Counted from the first letter of the stretch, positions 19,101 to 28,412 are shown. The stretch: DNA of 41,232 nt from Giesbergeria sp. (GCA_017985015.1 JAGNYI010000028.1:1-41232), one strand, 5' to 3'. Made by a program: numbers and translations. Notes: generated from the sequence alone by a model not told the origin.

Positions 19101-19652
19101 CCGGTAGGGCACCGCGGAGCCCATCGGAAACAGGTCGATCAACCCGCCGCGCACCGCGTATTCGCCGGGGCTGACCACCTGGCCCACGTTGGCGTAGCCG
19201 GCCAGCGTCAACTGGGCGCGCAGCTTGGCTTCGTCCAGCTTTTGGCCGAGTTTGAAGTGAAAGGTGTAGCCCGCCAGAAACGATGGCGGAGCCAGCCGGT
19301 ACAGAGCGGTGGTGGCGGGCACCAGCACCACGTCCGCGCCGGTATCGCGGTCGCGCTGGCTGATGCGCCACAGCGTCGCCAGGCGCTCGCTGATCAGGTC
19401 CTGGTGCGGTGAGAAGCTGTCGTAGGGCAGGGTTTCCCAGTCGGGAAACAAGGCGCAACGCAAGTCGGGCGCGAAGAAAGCAATTTCATCGAGCAGGCGG
19501 CGCGCGTCAGACGCGTCGGCTGTGACGATGGCGGTGACGCCGTTCTGGCCGCGCTCGCGTTCGGCAAGCCGCGCGAGCAGCAAGGCGTCGGCGCTGCCGG
19601 GAGGTCGGGGCAAGCCAAAGCGCTTGCCAGGAGAGAGTTTGGGGAGTTGCAT
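16176..19652 (-). CDS. mfd: Transcription-repair coupling factor
   Basis: Mfd removes stalled RNA polymerase from damaged DNA and recruits UvrA. The 1158 residues contain the UvrB-like N-terminal part (FPDWETLPYDSFSPHQDLISERL), the polymerase-interaction domain (LGDPVVHSAHGIGRYRGL), the helicase with Walker A GDVGFGKTE (near residue 636) and Walker B IIDEEHRFGV, helicase motif VI in QLRGRVGRSHHQAYAYLM, and the C-terminal TRCF domain. ATG 19652 gives the usual opening MQLPKLSPGKRF; a start at 19703 would add 17 unlikely residues. It is divergent from ispD with 91 bp between. uvrC, its partner in excision repair, is also in the window. Confidence 0.97.
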   Translation of the reverse strand: MQLPKLSPGKRFGLPRPPGSADALLLARLAERERGQNGVTAIVTADASDARRLLDEIAFFAPDLRCALFPDWETLPYDSFSPHQDLISERLATLWRISQRDRDTGADVVLVPATTALYRLAPPSFLAGYTFHFKLGQKLDEAKLRAQLTLAGYANVGQVVSPGEYAVRGGLIDLFPMGSAVPYRVDLFDDEIDSLRAFDPDSQRSLYPVAEVRLLPGREFPMDDDARARFRSRWREVLEGDPTKSRIYKDVGQGVATAGIEYYLPLFFEQTATVFDYLGDNATVVLHGDLEPAFQRFWQDTRERYRLVQGDPERPALPPEALFLGADQFYTEAREYAQLALRTGVEDVQDSAVFQRLPDISVVRGAPEPLARLQAHVAAGPHRVLVLAESAGRRESLLDFLRAGGIDLPSFDSLAEFEQAGDESIGIATAALAEGFAWVEQGIDFVTETELFSTPATARRRRKQEQVSDVEALIKDLSELSLGDPVVHSAHGIGRYRGLVNMDVGNKNPDGTPALQEFLHLEYASEAVLYVPVSQLQLISRYTGVAADEAPLHKLGSGQWDKARRKAAEQVRDSAAELLNIYARRAAREGHAFRFNAPDYEQFANDFGFEETADQNAAIHAVIQDMISPRPMDRLVCGDVGFGKTEVALRAAFIAVTGGRQVAFLAPTTLLAEQHFQTLIDRFSKWPVKVAEVSRFRSGKEVTAALKGIADGTVDIVVGTHKLLSESTKFHNLGLLIIDEEHRFGVRHKEQMKQLRAEVDVLTLTATPIPRTLGMALEGLRDLSVIATAPQRRLAIKTFVRSEGTGVIREAVLRELKRGGQVYFLHNEVETIQNRRQKLEEILPEARIAVAHGQMPERELERVMRDFVAQRYNLLLCSTIIETGIDVPTANTIVMSRADKFGLAQLHQLRGRVGRSHHQAYAYLMVPDVESLTKQAQQRLDAIQAMEELGSGFYLAMHDLEIRGAGEVLGENQSGNMMEIGFQLYNEMLGEAVRSLKAGKEPDLLAPLNVTTDINLHAPALLPDNYCGDVHLRLSFYKKLATARTPDQIDGLLEEIVDRFGKLPPQAQTLFDVHRLRVLAQPYGVLKVDSAPTVTTISFRPGAPVDPMRVIDLVQKNRHIKLAGNEKLRIERELPDAPARAQLVRDLLRNLGAPIGPT

Positions 19653-19731
19653 GCACGCGGGCGAAAAGACCGCACCAGGCCCCCGGTGGCGCCAGGCAGG
19701 CAACCACCCGGCGTGGCGGGAAGCGCAATTC

Positions 19732-19737
19732 TAGAAT
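19732..19737 (+). promoter_or_regulatory. -10-like box adjacent to the ispD start
   Basis: TAGAAT ends 6 nt before the ispD ATG and no Shine-Dalgarno sequence lies between. A start of transcription at +7 would be the A of ATG. No good -35 is seen. Confidence 0.45.
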
Positions 19738-19743
19738 GCGCCC

Positions 19744-20598
19744 ATGACCGATGTCTTTTCCTCCCCCGGTTTGTGGCCGGTGTCTTCGCCGAGCCCGCAG
19801 CTGGCGCCTGCGCCCTGCAGCTTCTGGGCGCTGCTGCCGTGTGCCGGCACGGGCGCGCGCGCTGGAGCCGGGGCGCAAGGCGATGCGGCTTTGCCCAAGC
19901 AGTACCGGCCGGTGGCCGGCCGGCCGCTGGTACTGCACACGCTGGCGGCTTTTGCCGGGGTTGAGCGCTTGCGCAGCACGCTGGTGGCCGTTGCGCCGGG
20001 CGACATATTTTTCGACAACCACCCGGGCACTGGCTATTTCGCTGTGGCTTGCGGCGGTCCAAGTCGGGCCGACACCGTGCGAGGCGGCCTGCGTGCACTG
20101 GCGGAGCGCGGTGCACAGGAGCGCGACTGGGTGCTGGTGCACGACGCAGCGCGTTGTCTGGTGAGCACCGAGCAGATCAATTCCTTGATCGATGCGTGTA
20201 TGGGCGACCAGGTGGGTGGCCTTCTGGCGCACAAGCTGGCCGATACGCTCAAGACCGCAAGTGCCGGGCCGGGCGGTATCCGGGTGGTTTCAACGGTGGA
20301 TCGGGGCGACAAATGGCTGGCACAGACGCCGCAGATGTTCCGCTTGGGGCAGCTCGCCAAGGCTCTGGAGCAATTTGGCTCAATAGCCACCGATGAGGCC
20401 AGCGCCATGGAGGCCATGGGCGAGCACCCCAAGCTGGTGCCTGGCAGCGCCCTTAACTTCAAGGTCACTTTTCCTGAGGATTTCGCCCTGGCCGAAGCGG
20501 TGCTCGCGCAGCGCATGCACGCAGGCACCTTGGCACGCTTTGGCGGCATGCAGGGGCAAAGCGCCGCCGATGGCGATATTGCGAGGAGCACCACATGA
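19744..20598 (+). CDS. ispD: 2-C-methyl-D-erythritol 4-phosphate cytidylyltransferase
   Basis: IspD makes CDP-methylerythritol from CTP and MEP in the non-mevalonate isoprenoid pathway. The nucleotide-binding loop is [20 protein letters not shown] (about residues 35-54), and the later motifs [25 protein letters not shown] and [11 protein letters not shown] are present. At 284 residues it is longer than E. coli IspD (236) because of an N-terminal Pro/Ser-rich piece and a C-terminal tail. It overlaps ispF by 4 bp (ATGA). A -10-like box lies directly before its start. Confidence 0.95.
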   Translation: MTDVFSSPGLWPVSSPSPQLAPAPCSFWALLPCAGTGARAGAGAQGDAALPKQYRPVAGRPLVLHTLAAFAGVERLRSTLVAVAPGDIFFDNHPGTGYFAVACGGPSRADTVRGGLRALAERGAQERDWVLVHDAARCLVSTEQINSLIDACMGDQVGGLLAHKLADTLKTASAGPGGIRVVSTVDRGDKWLAQTPQMFRLGQLAKALEQFGSIATDEASAMEAMGEHPKLVPGSALNFKVTFPEDFALAEAVLAQRMHAGTLARFGGMQGQSAADGDIARSTT

Positions 20599-21083
20599 GC
20601 ATGAACATGCGCATTGGCGAGGGCTGGGATGTACATGCCCTGGTGCCGGGGCGCGCGCTGGTCATTGGCGGCGTCACCATTGAACACCCGCTCGGCCTGC
20701 TAGGGCATTCGGATGCCGACGTGCTGCTGCATGCGATTACCGATGCCATTCTTGGCGCTGCCGCGCTGGGCGATATCGGCACACATTTTCCCGATACCGA
20801 TCCCGCCTTCGGCGGCGCCGATTCGGAGCGCTTGTTGGCCGAGGCCGCGCGGCGGGTGCGGGCCGCCGGCTACGATTTGGGCAATATCGACTGTACTGTG
20901 ATAGCGCAAGCACCGCGCCTGGCGCCGCACCGGGACGTCATGCGCGAACGCATTGCGGCCGCCCTGGGCATATCGGCAGGTCAGGTGAACGTCAAGGCAA
21001 AGACAGCCGAGCGCCTTGGGCCGGTAGGGCAGGGCTTGGCGATCGAAGCGCGCGCGGTAGCGCTTATTTTCAGATCTTCGTAA
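20595..21083 (+). CDS. ispF: 2-C-methyl-D-erythritol 2,4-cyclodiphosphate synthase
   Basis: IspF cyclises CDP-ME 2-phosphate and releases CMP. The zinc-binding Asp and His are in GEGWDVHAL (residues 8-16), with a further His in [16 protein letters not shown]. The C-terminal motif [15 protein letters not shown] is complete. The 162-residue length is normal. Its start overlaps the ispD stop and its last 14 bp overlap the convergent sensor-kinase gene. Confidence 0.97.
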   Translation: MSMNMRIGEGWDVHALVPGRALVIGGVTIEHPLGLLGHSDADVLLHAITDAILGAAALGDIGTHFPDTDPAFGGADSERLLAEAARRVRAAGYDLGNIDCTVIAQAPRLAPHRDVMRERIAAALGISAGQVNVKAKTAERLGPVGQGLAIEARAVALIFRSS

Positions 21084-22545
21084 CCCGCGGCGGAAGTTTT
21101 CGCTTGACCAGGGGCCGCTGCAGTCGCTGGTGTGCTTCGGTTCCCTCTGCAGTACTTGCGCGCTGCAGTTGAACGTGGGCCACCAGGCCACCGGATGCTG
21201 CATTGGCCAGTGCGAAGATGCCACCCATGCGCTGAATGGTCTTGTCGACGATCGACAGCCCCAGGCCGGCCCCTGCGGCTGCGGTGCGCGCCGAGTCTCC
21301 GCGAAAAAAGGGTTTGGTCAGGTTCGCTAACTGCTCGGGCGGCACGCCCGATCCATGGTCGCGCACCTTGAGAAGCACCCACTGCTCGCGGCCTTTGGCC
21401 GCAATTTCTACGTGAGCGACTTCGGTTTCCGCAGTTTTTCCGTAGCGGCGCGCATTTTCCAGCAGGTTTGACAGGATGCGGGCCAGCTCCACTTCGTCCG
21501 CCAGTACGTTGAGGTCTTCAGAGACATCCATGGTGATCTGCAGTTCCCTGTGGTCCTGCACGGCGTACACACAGGAGGCCACCACGCCGCGCAGGTTCAC
21601 CGGCGTCAGCGTGACATGGTCGGGGCGCGCGTAGTCGAGAAACTTGTCGATGGTGGCATCGAGCTGGACGATGTCCGCCACCATGTGTTCGCGCGCGATT
21701 TCGTCGGATACGCTCATTTCTGTCTCCAGTCGCAAGCGTGCCAGGGGCGTGCGCAGATCGTGCGAAATGCCGGCGAGCATGACCGCGCGGTCCTGCTCCA
21801 GCTTGGCAAGCTTTTGCGCCATGCGGTTGAAGCCGATGTTCACCTCGCGAATCTCGCTGGTCACAGCCTCTTCGTCGAGTCGGCTGGCAGCAAAGTCGCC
21901 GTCGCGCACGCGGTTGGCGGCAAAAGACAGGCGTTTGAGCGGCTGGTTGATCAGCCGGGCAATCGCCGCCGCCCCGGCGAGCGACAGGACGCCGGCGGTC
22001 ACCAGCCAGATCAGCCAGGTGCGCCCACCCGCCGGTGTGAAGCGCGAGCGATCCATCAAGAGCCAATTGGCATCGCCGTTGATGGTGAAACCCACCCACA
22101 GGCCCTTTTCTCCGTTGACGCTTTGCGCCACGATGGCGCCCTGGCCCAGTCTGCGCGTGAGCTCCTCCGTCAGGCGCAAACCAAGGTCGGTGTTGTCCAG
22201 CAGCTCAAACCGGTCGCCTGGCTCGCGCGGCAGGATGCGCACGCCCTCCTGGTCGGCCATGGTCTTGATGAGCGAGACGCGTGCAATCGCATCGGCATGC
22301 ACCAGGGCGGCGCGGCTCAAATTCACAAGGGATGCGATCTGCTGGGCGGTATGCAGGGTGCGTGGCTCGAATTCGAGCGCGCGCAAGGTTTGCAGCCACG
22401 CCAGGATGCTGCCGAACAGCAACACGCTGAGCAAAAAGAAGGTGCGCCAGAAGAGGTTCAGTTCGACGCGCTTGCGCGGTGCGGCTGCGTCCTGCGCCTC
22501 CAGAGGCGCAGGATTCGTGACTTCCGTGTCAGCAGTGTGGGGCAT
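21070..22545 (-). CDS. EnvZ/RisS-type membrane sensor histidine kinase
   Basis: A 491-residue kinase with a first membrane helix at about 29-51 ([17 protein letters not shown]), a periplasmic domain, a second helix at about 176-198 ([20 protein letters not shown]), HAMP, the phosphoacceptor His262 in [16 protein letters not shown], and an ATPase domain with [21 protein letters not shown] and GAGLGLSI. The partner regulator is encoded just upstream. It resembles the Bordetella/Burkholderia RisS and E. coli EnvZ proteins; the stimulus is unknown. Its 3' end overlaps that of ispF by 14 bp. Confidence 0.9.
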   Translation of the reverse strand: MPHTADTEVTNPAPLEAQDAAAPRKRVELNLFWRTFFLLSVLLFGSILAWLQTLRALEFEPRTLHTAQQIASLVNLSRAALVHADAIARVSLIKTMADQEGVRILPREPGDRFELLDNTDLGLRLTEELTRRLGQGAIVAQSVNGEKGLWVGFTINGDANWLLMDRSRFTPAGGRTWLIWLVTAGVLSLAGAAAIARLINQPLKRLSFAANRVRDGDFAASRLDEEAVTSEIREVNIGFNRMAQKLAKLEQDRAVMLAGISHDLRTPLARLRLETEMSVSDEIAREHMVADIVQLDATIDKFLDYARPDHVTLTPVNLRGVVASCVYAVQDHRELQITMDVSEDLNVLADEVELARILSNLLENARRYGKTAETEVAHVEIAAKGREQWVLLKVRDHGSGVPPEQLANLTKPFFRGDSARTAAAGAGLGLSIVDKTIQRMGGIFALANAASGGLVAHVQLQRASTAEGTEAHQRLQRPLVKRKLPPRVTKI

Positions 22546-22610
22546 GGGCAGTATCGGTAGTACGGCCGGGGACGAATGCAGGAGCGCTGGCGTCGCAGGC
22601 CGGGCGGCTC

Positions 22611-23345
22611 TCAGCCGGCACCATCGGGCACGAATACGTAGCCCACACCCCAGACGGTCTGGATGTAGCGTGGGGCCGCCGCGTCTTCTTCAATGAGCTT
22701 GCGCAGGCGCGACACTTGCACGTCCAGGCTGCGGTCAAAGGGCTCGAACTCGCGGCCGCGCGCCAGCAGGGCCAGTTTTTCGCGCGACAGCGGCTGGCGC
22801 GGGTGCCGCACCAAAGCCTTGAGCATGGCGAATTCGCCTGTGGTCAGCGGCAGCTCTTCCCCGCTTTTTTGCAGGGCCCGTGTGCCCAGATCAAAGGTGA
22901 AAGGCCCAAAGCTGACGGTCTCGTTGTCGCCCGATGGTGCGCCGGGCGCCTCTTGAGCGGGTCGGCGGCGCAGCACAGCGTGAATACGGGCGAGCAGCTC
23001 GCGCGGGTTGAAGGGCTTGCCCAGATAGTCGTCGGCCCCCACTTCCAGACCGACGATTCGGTCAACGTCTTCCCCCTTGGCGGTCAGCATGATGATGGGC
23101 GTGCGTTCGTTGGCGGCGCGCAGCCGACGGCAGATCGACAGGCCGTCTTCGCCCGGCATCATGAGATCGAGCACGATCAAATCCACCGTGTCGCGCAGCA
23201 AGATGCGGTTCAGCGCCTTGCCGTCTTCGGCCAGGACAACTTCAAACCCCTCCTGGGTGAGATAGCGGCGCAGCAGGTCGCGGATGCGTGCATCGTCATC
23301 CACCACGAGCACCTTGTCGGTGCGTGCAGCGTTGGTTGTGGCCAT
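22611..23345 (-). CDS. OmpR/RisA-type response regulator
   Basis: A 244-residue regulator with a receiver domain (VLVVDDDARIRDLL; phospho-Asp60 in LIVLDLMMPGEDG; Lys in GKPFNPREL) and an OmpR-type winged helix (LTTGEFAMLKALV, RSLDVQVSRLRKLIE, IQTVWGVGYVFVPDG). ATG 23345 is chosen because GGAG lies 6 nt upstream; the longer open frame has no better site. It is followed after 65 bp by its cognate sensor kinase. Close relatives are named OmpR or RisA; the regulon cannot be told from sequence. Confidence 0.92.
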   Translation of the reverse strand: MATTNAARTDKVLVVDDDARIRDLLRRYLTQEGFEVVLAEDGKALNRILLRDTVDLIVLDLMMPGEDGLSICRRLRAANERTPIIMLTAKGEDVDRIVGLEVGADDYLGKPFNPRELLARIHAVLRRRPAQEAPGAPSGDNETVSFGPFTFDLGTRALQKSGEELPLTTGEFAMLKALVRHPRQPLSREKLALLARGREFEPFDRSLDVQVSRLRKLIEEDAAAPRYIQTVWGVGYVFVPDGAG

Positions 23346-23572
23346 GGTGACTCCTCGGTCCAATTTGTAACAACGGCCATTGTTACCAATTTGTGGCTCT
23401 AAAACCGACACGTTCGTCAGGGCTTGACCTTCGGTTACATGTTTTTCCCGCAGCGCACAGTTCGCTCGGTATGCGCTGGTCATTGGCGATGTCGGCTGAC
23501 AAAGAAAGGGCATCGGCGTGCGCTAAGGTGCATGCCCCTTTTCACTCCTTCCGTGCGTTGGCACGCCTGCCC

Positions 23573-24292
23573 ATGAAAATCACCCGCTCCTTGCTCGCTT
23601 GCGCCACGCTTCTTCTTGGTGTCTGCACAGTGGCACAAGCGCAGTCCAGCCTCACGCCGGCACCCCAGAACGTGGTGCAGCTCGAGGCGAGCGGCACGGT
23701 GGAAGTGCAGCAGGACGTGCTGGTGCTCACGCTGGGCACTGTCAAGGAAGGCAAGGATGCCGCGCTCGTCCAAACCCAGTTGCGCCAGGCACTGGATGCC
23801 GCTTTGCAGGAAGCGCGCCGCAGCGCCGAGCCGCAAAAGATGGAGGTGCGCACGGGCAATTTTTCGCTCTCGCCGCGCTATGCGCAAAACCAGCAGATCA
23901 CGGGTTGGCAGGGCACGGTCGAATTGGTGCTGGAGGGACGGGACTTTCCCCGCATCACCGGCGCCGCAGCGCGCGTGACCAGCATGACGGTCAGCCGCGT
24001 GGCCTTCGACCTGAGCCGCGAGCAGCGCGAGACGGTAGAGCGGGACGCACAACAGCAGGCCATCGCGCGCTTCAAGGCGCAGGCTGCGCAACTGAGCGCC
24101 GGTTTCGGCTTTGGCGGCTATGGCCTGCGCGAAGTGGCTGTGCACAGCAACAGTACGGCGCCGGGCCCACGTCCGCGCATGATGGCGATGGAAGCGCGCA
24201 GCGCCAGCGTTTCGTCCGATGCGCCGCTGCCCGTGGAGGCCGGCAAGGCCAGCGTGACGGTGACTGTCTCGGGCAGCGTGCAGATGCACTGA
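23573..24292 (+). CDS. Periplasmic SIMPL-domain (DUF541) protein
   Basis: A 239-residue exported protein with a signal peptide (MKITRSLLACATLLLGVCTVAQA) and one SIMPL/DUF541 domain over most of the mature part (VVQLEASGTVEVQQDVLVLTL near the start; GKASVTVTVSGSVQ at the end). The family includes BP26 and YggE; the latter is linked with oxidative-stress tolerance, but the biochemical role is unknown. A repeat copy with a 9-bp hairpin follows its stop and may act in transcription ending between this gene and the convergent dehydrogenase. Confidence 0.87.
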   Translation: MKITRSLLACATLLLGVCTVAQAQSSLTPAPQNVVQLEASGTVEVQQDVLVLTLGTVKEGKDAALVQTQLRQALDAALQEARRSAEPQKMEVRTGNFSLSPRYAQNQQITGWQGTVELVLEGRDFPRITGAAARVTSMTVSRVAFDLSREQRETVERDAQQQAIARFKAQAAQLSAGFGFGGYGLREVAVHSNSTAPGPRPRMMAMEARSASVSSDAPLPVEAGKASVTVTVSGSVQMH

Positions 24293-24302
24293 AATTTTGA
24301 TA

Positions 24303-24360
24303 AAAATCGGGCTCTAGCGCTTATCCCATAAGCGCTGATAGCTATTATTTTGATAGTAAT
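24303..24360 (+). repeat. Dispersed palindromic repeat, copy 3 (intergenic)
   Basis: The most symmetrical copy: AGCGCTTAT-CCC-ATAAGCGCT at 24316-24336 forms a perfect 9-bp hairpin, preceded by AAATCGGGCTCT and followed by GATAGCTATTATTTTGATAG. It fills most of the gap between two convergent genes. Confidence 0.8.
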
Positions 24361-24375
24361 GGCTGCTGCAGTGAC

Positions 24376-25158
24376 CTATTGCGCCGCCCAGCCGCCATCC
24401 ATATTCCAGGCCACACCGCGAACGTTGTTGGCCGCGGGGGAGCAGAAGAACAGCGCCAATTCGGCCAGCTCTTCGGGGGTGGTGAACTGCATCGATGGTT
24501 CCTTCTCGCCCAGCAGCTTCTTCTTGGCGTCTTCGTTGGACAGGCCATGTTCGGCCGCCTTGGCGTCCACCTGCTTTTGCACCAGCGGCGTCAGCACCCA
24601 GCCCGGGCAAATGGCGTTGCAGGTGACACCAGTGGTGGCCGTCTCCAGCGCCGTGACCTTGGTCAGGCCGACGATGCCGTGCTTGGCCGCCACGTAGGCC
24701 GATTTTTGCGCGGACGCTACCAGGCCATGGACCGAGGCGAGGTTGATGATGCGGCCCCAGTTGGACGCTTTCATCGCTGGCAGCGCCAGGCGCGTGGTGT
24801 GGAAGGCGCTGGTGAGGTTGATGGCAATGATGGCGTCCCAGCGCTCGACCGGGAAGTCTTCAATGTTCGCTACATGCTGGATGCCGGCGTTGTTCACCAG
24901 AATCTCCACAGCGCCAAGTTCGCGCTGGCAGGTGGCCATCATGTCTTCGATATCGGCCGCGCGCGACATATCGGCACCGTGGTAGGCCACCCGTGCGCCT
25001 GCTGCCGCGCCAGCCGCCAGCACTTCGGCGCGTGCGCCTTCGCTGTCGCCAAAGCCGTTGAGCATGACGTGGGCGCCATTGCGAGCCATCGCCTTGGCGA
25101 TGCCCAGGCCGATCCCACTGGTGGAACCGGTGACGAGCGCTGTCTTTCCTTTGAGCAT
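24376..25158 (-). CDS. bdhA: 3-Hydroxybutyrate dehydrogenase
   Basis: A 260-residue short-chain dehydrogenase that interconverts 3-hydroxybutyrate and acetoacetate with NAD, used in breakdown of polyhydroxybutyrate. The cofactor loop GSTSGIG is at 11-17, NNAG at 89-92, and the catalytic Ser142, Tyr155 and Lys159 are in ASVHG and YVAAKHG. The segments NLTSAFHTTRLALPAMK and FFCSPAANNVRGVAWNMDGGW are close to known BdhA proteins. Start ATG 25158 has GGAG about 8 nt upstream. PhaR, encoded 6 kb away, belongs to the same storage metabolism. Confidence 0.9.
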   Translation of the reverse strand: MLKGKTALVTGSTSGIGLGIAKAMARNGAHVMLNGFGDSEGARAEVLAAGAAAGARVAYHGADMSRAADIEDMMATCQRELGAVEILVNNAGIQHVANIEDFPVERWDAIIAINLTSAFHTTRLALPAMKASNWGRIINLASVHGLVASAQKSAYVAAKHGIVGLTKVTALETATTGVTCNAICPGWVLTPLVQKQVDAKAAEHGLSNEDAKKKLLGEKEPSMQFTTPEELAELALFFCSPAANNVRGVAWNMDGGWAAQ

Positions 25159-25225
25159 GGGTTTTCTCCGAATGATTTACGATGCAACGCAGCAATTATT
25201 GTGCGAACTGACGCAGGCCACCTCC

Positions 25226-26161
25226 ATGATTGAACCTAGGCTGAACTACGTATCCTGTGCCGGCGCCGCAGCAGGCACGGCGGAGGACGGCCATCGCATG
25301 GCCTACTGGGAATGGAATGCCACGGGGAACCCGCAGCACCCGCATGTGGTGGTCTGTGTGCACGGTCTCTCACGCCAGGGGCGCGATTTCGACACTTTGG
25401 CGCGCGCGCTCGCCCCGTATGCCCGCGTGGTCTGCCCGGACGTGGTGGGGCGCGGCGAGAGCGACTGGCTCGCCGACCCCATGCAGTACGAGGTGCAGCG
25501 CTATGCAGGCGACATGCTGGCCATGCTCCAGCAGCTGCACCAACAGGCCCCCATCGACTCCCTGGACTGGGTCGGCACGAGCATGGGCGGCCTGATCGGC
25601 ATGGTGGTGTCCAGCCTGCCATCGGGCGTGTTGCCTGTGCCTGTACGCCGCCTGGTGCTCAACGACGTCGGGCCCGCCATTGAGTGGTCGGCGCTCGAGC
25701 GCATTGGTGAGTACCTGGGCGCGCCGCTGCGCTTTGATTCGCCCGAGCAGGCGGCTGCGCAGCTGTGGGCTACGTCCACCAGCTTCGGTCCGCACACACC
25801 TGTGCAGTGGATGGCACTCACGCGCCCTATGCTGCGCAAAACTCCGCAAGGGCAGTACCGCCTGCACTACGACCCGGCCATCGCGCAGCCCTTTGGTGCC
25901 TTGACGCGTGAGGCTGCCGAAAAGGGCGAAGCGCTGCTGTGGCAGCTTTATGACGCCATCGGTGCGCAGAGCCTGGTGCTGCGAGGTGCACAGTCCGATC
26001 TGCTCTCTGTTGCCACGGTGCAGGCCATGGCTTCGCGAGGTCCGAAGGCACGCTGCGTGGAGTTCGCTGGCGTCGGGCATGCGCCGACCTTGGTGGCTGC
26101 TGATCAGGTGGAAGCGGTCCGCCAGTTTTTGCTGGCGCCGCAGCAGCAAGGCAGTGCATGA
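25226..26161 (+). CDS. Alpha/beta hydrolase
   Basis: A 311-residue hydrolase of the alpha/beta fold. The nucleophile elbow WVGTSMGG places Ser119 as the catalytic residue. The oxyanion segment VCVHGLSRQGRDF (about 44-56), PDVVGRGESDW and the late His in VGHAPTLV complete the triad pattern. The substrate is unknown; esterase, lipase-like or C-C hydrolase activity are all possible. ATG 25226 was chosen for the usual opening MIEPRLNYV; ATG 25172 is in frame. It overlaps relA by 4 bp (ATGA). Confidence 0.83.
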   Translation: MIEPRLNYVSCAGAAAGTAEDGHRMAYWEWNATGNPQHPHVVVCVHGLSRQGRDFDTLARALAPYARVVCPDVVGRGESDWLADPMQYEVQRYAGDMLAMLQQLHQQAPIDSLDWVGTSMGGLIGMVVSSLPSGVLPVPVRRLVLNDVGPAIEWSALERIGEYLGAPLRFDSPEQAAAQLWATSTSFGPHTPVQWMALTRPMLRKTPQGQYRLHYDPAIAQPFGALTREAAEKGEALLWQLYDAIGAQSLVLRGAQSDLLSVATVQAMASRGPKARCVEFAGVGHAPTLVAADQVEAVRQFLLAPQQQGSA

Positions 26162-28371
26162 AAAACACGGTTGCTTTTACGCAGCGGGACGCGACTGGTG
26201 AGGCGACGGTTCCGGTGCTGGTTGCCGCCACCGCCGGTGCGGTGCCTGAGCAGGCAAACGCGCTGGCGCGTGCCCGTGCGTTTGCCGAACCGCTGATCGG
26301 AGGCGAATTGTTGGGGACCGGTGAAAACGCGCTGGAACATGCCGACGCGGTAGCTGCCATCCTCAGAGGCATTGGCGGCTCCGAAGCGATGCAGGCGGCA
26401 GCCTACCTGGTCCACACCTGCCCGCACCTCAACCGCCCGCGGGAGGTCATCGCCAAGGCTTTTGGCGACAACTTTGCGACCTTGGCGGTGGAAACCACAC
26501 AGCTCATGCATCTGCAGGAGCAGGCGCGCGAGGCGCGCGCACCCGACGATCCCGGCGAGCAGACCGAAAGCGTGCGCAAGATGCTGCTGGCATTTTCACG
26601 CGACCTGCGCGTGGTGATGCTTCGCCTGGCTTCGCGCCTGCAGACGCTGCGGTTTTATGCCGTGAGCAAGCGTCCGGTGTCGCCCTCCATCGCGCACGAA
26701 GCGCTGCACGTGTTTGCGCCCCTGGCCAACCGGCTGGGGATCTGGCAGTTCAAGTGGGAGCTGGAAGATCTGGCGTTCCGCTTTCTCGAACCCGAAACCT
26801 ACAAGGAAGTGGCGCAGCTGCTGGACGAGAAACGCATCGAACGCGAACTGTACGTGGAGCAGCTGCGCACCAGCGTCGAATCGGCCCTGCGCGCCCAAAG
26901 CATCAGCGCCACCGTGCAAGGCAGGCCCAAACACATCTACAGCATCGTCAAGAAGATGCGCGGCAAATCGCTCGCTTTCGAGCAGTTGTTCGATTTGCGC
27001 GCGCTGCGCGTGGTCGTCCCAACGGTGAAGGATTGCTACCAGGCGCTCAGTTGGGTGCACAGTCATTTCACGCCGCAGGTGGAGGAATTCGACGACTACA
27101 TCGCCAAACCCAAGCCCAACGGCTACCAATCGCTGCACACCATCGTGCGCGACGACTCTGGCAAGGCGATCGAGATTCAGATCCGCAGCCAGGCCATGCA
27201 TGCGCATGCCGAAAGCGGCGTGGCGGCGCACTGGGCCTACAAGGAAGCGGGCAGCAAGGGCTATGCGGGCGTGTCGGCCAGCAGCGAGTACGACGCCAAG
27301 ATCGCCGTGCTGCGCCAGTTGCTTGCGTGGGAGCGCGACTTCTCGGGGGCACCGCAGCACCGCCATCTGTTTGATGACCGCATCTATGTGCTGACGCCGA
27401 ATGCCGCCATCGTCGAGTTGCCACAGGGCGCGACGCCGGTGGACTTTGCCTACGCCGTACACACCAGCGTGGGTCACCGCTGCCGCGGCGCACGCGTCGA
27501 TGGCGCGATGGTGCCGCTCAACACCCCCTTGCAAAACGGCCAGACCGTGGAAGTCAGCACCGCCAAGGAGGGCGGCCCTTCGCGCGACTGGCTCAACGCC
27601 GAACTAGGCTATCTCACCAGCCATCGTGCACGCACCAAGGCACGTGCCTGGTTCAATGCGCTGGCACAAAACGAGACCATTGCACGCGGCCGCGAGGCCG
27701 TCGAGAAGCTGCTGCAGCGCGAAGGCAAGACTGCGATGCGGCTCGAAGAGCTTGCCAGCCAGCTGGGATTTCGCTCGGCCGACGCCTTGTTTGAGGTGGT
27801 GGGCAAGGACGAATTCTCGCTGCGCAATATCGAAGTGTTGCTGCGTCCTGCCGAGCCTGCGTCGACGCCTGACGACTACCTGCTGCTGAAAAAGGCGCGA
27901 GCGCCCGACAAAGCACCCAAGGGCGGTGTCCTGGTGGTCGGTATGGATTCGCTGATGACGCAGCTTGCACGCTGCTGCAAGCCCGCGCCGCCAGACGACA
28001 TCCGCGGCTTCGTCACGCGCGGCAAGGGTGTGAGCATTCATCGCGCTGATTGCCGCAATTTCCGTGAACTGGCAGCCCGCAGCAGCGAGCGCGTGATTCC
28101 TGTCGAATGGGGGGCCCCTCGGCCAAGTGCGAACGCAGCGTTCTATCCGGTTGACGTGGCTGTCGAGGCCAGCGATCGCCATGGCTTGCTGCGTGATATC
28201 TCTGAGGTGTTTGCCAAGGAAAAAATGAACGTGATTGGTGTGCAGACCCAGAGCATCAAGGGCACGGCCTGGATGACGTTTACGTTGGAAGTGTCAGACG
28301 CAGCCCGCTTGTCCAAGGTGTTGTCCGTGGTGGCCCAGGTGGGCGGCGTGCATTCGGCGCGCAGACGCTAA
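26158..28371 (+). CDS. relA: (p)ppGpp synthetase RelA
   Basis: A 737-residue long RSH protein that makes (p)ppGpp when ribosomes hold uncharged tRNA. The N-terminal hydrolase region lacks the HDVIED metal motif (AAYLVHTCPHLNRP stands in its place), and the synthetase has the EXDD signature EFDD at 310-313 with KPNGYQSLHT, both typical of monofunctional RelA and not SpoT. TGS (IYVLTPNAAIVELPQGATPVDFAYAVH), the zinc-finger-like region with CCKPAPPDDIRGFVTRGKGV, and the C-terminal ACT domain follow. Its start is coupled to the hydrolase gene. tRNA-Val lies 67 bp downstream. Confidence 0.96.
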   Translation: MKNTVAFTQRDATGEATVPVLVAATAGAVPEQANALARARAFAEPLIGGELLGTGENALEHADAVAAILRGIGGSEAMQAAAYLVHTCPHLNRPREVIAKAFGDNFATLAVETTQLMHLQEQAREARAPDDPGEQTESVRKMLLAFSRDLRVVMLRLASRLQTLRFYAVSKRPVSPSIAHEALHVFAPLANRLGIWQFKWELEDLAFRFLEPETYKEVAQLLDEKRIERELYVEQLRTSVESALRAQSISATVQGRPKHIYSIVKKMRGKSLAFEQLFDLRALRVVVPTVKDCYQALSWVHSHFTPQVEEFDDYIAKPKPNGYQSLHTIVRDDSGKAIEIQIRSQAMHAHAESGVAAHWAYKEAGSKGYAGVSASSEYDAKIAVLRQLLAWERDFSGAPQHRHLFDDRIYVLTPNAAIVELPQGATPVDFAYAVHTSVGHRCRGARVDGAMVPLNTPLQNGQTVEVSTAKEGGPSRDWLNAELGYLTSHRARTKARAWFNALAQNETIARGREAVEKLLQREGKTAMRLEELASQLGFRSADALFEVVGKDEFSLRNIEVLLRPAEPASTPDDYLLLKKARAPDKAPKGGVLVVGMDSLMTQLARCCKPAPPDDIRGFVTRGKGVSIHRADCRNFRELAARSSERVIPVEWGAPRPSANAAFYPVDVAVEASDRHGLLRDISEVFAKEKMNVIGVQTQSIKGTAWMTFTLEVSDAARLSKVLSVVAQVGGVHSARRR

Positions 28372-28412
28372 AAACACCCCGCCAGTGGGTCGGAAACGCT
28401 ACTTTTTGCTGC

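Noticed and set aside
18255-19412. A 385-codon plus-strand open frame within mfd
   Set aside because: Also an antisense shadow; the mfd frame is fully conserved there.
24316-24336. Hairpin after the SIMPL gene as a standard intrinsic terminator
   Set aside because: The stem is perfect but is not followed by a T tract; it belongs to the repeat family. A role in RNA 3' ends remains possible.
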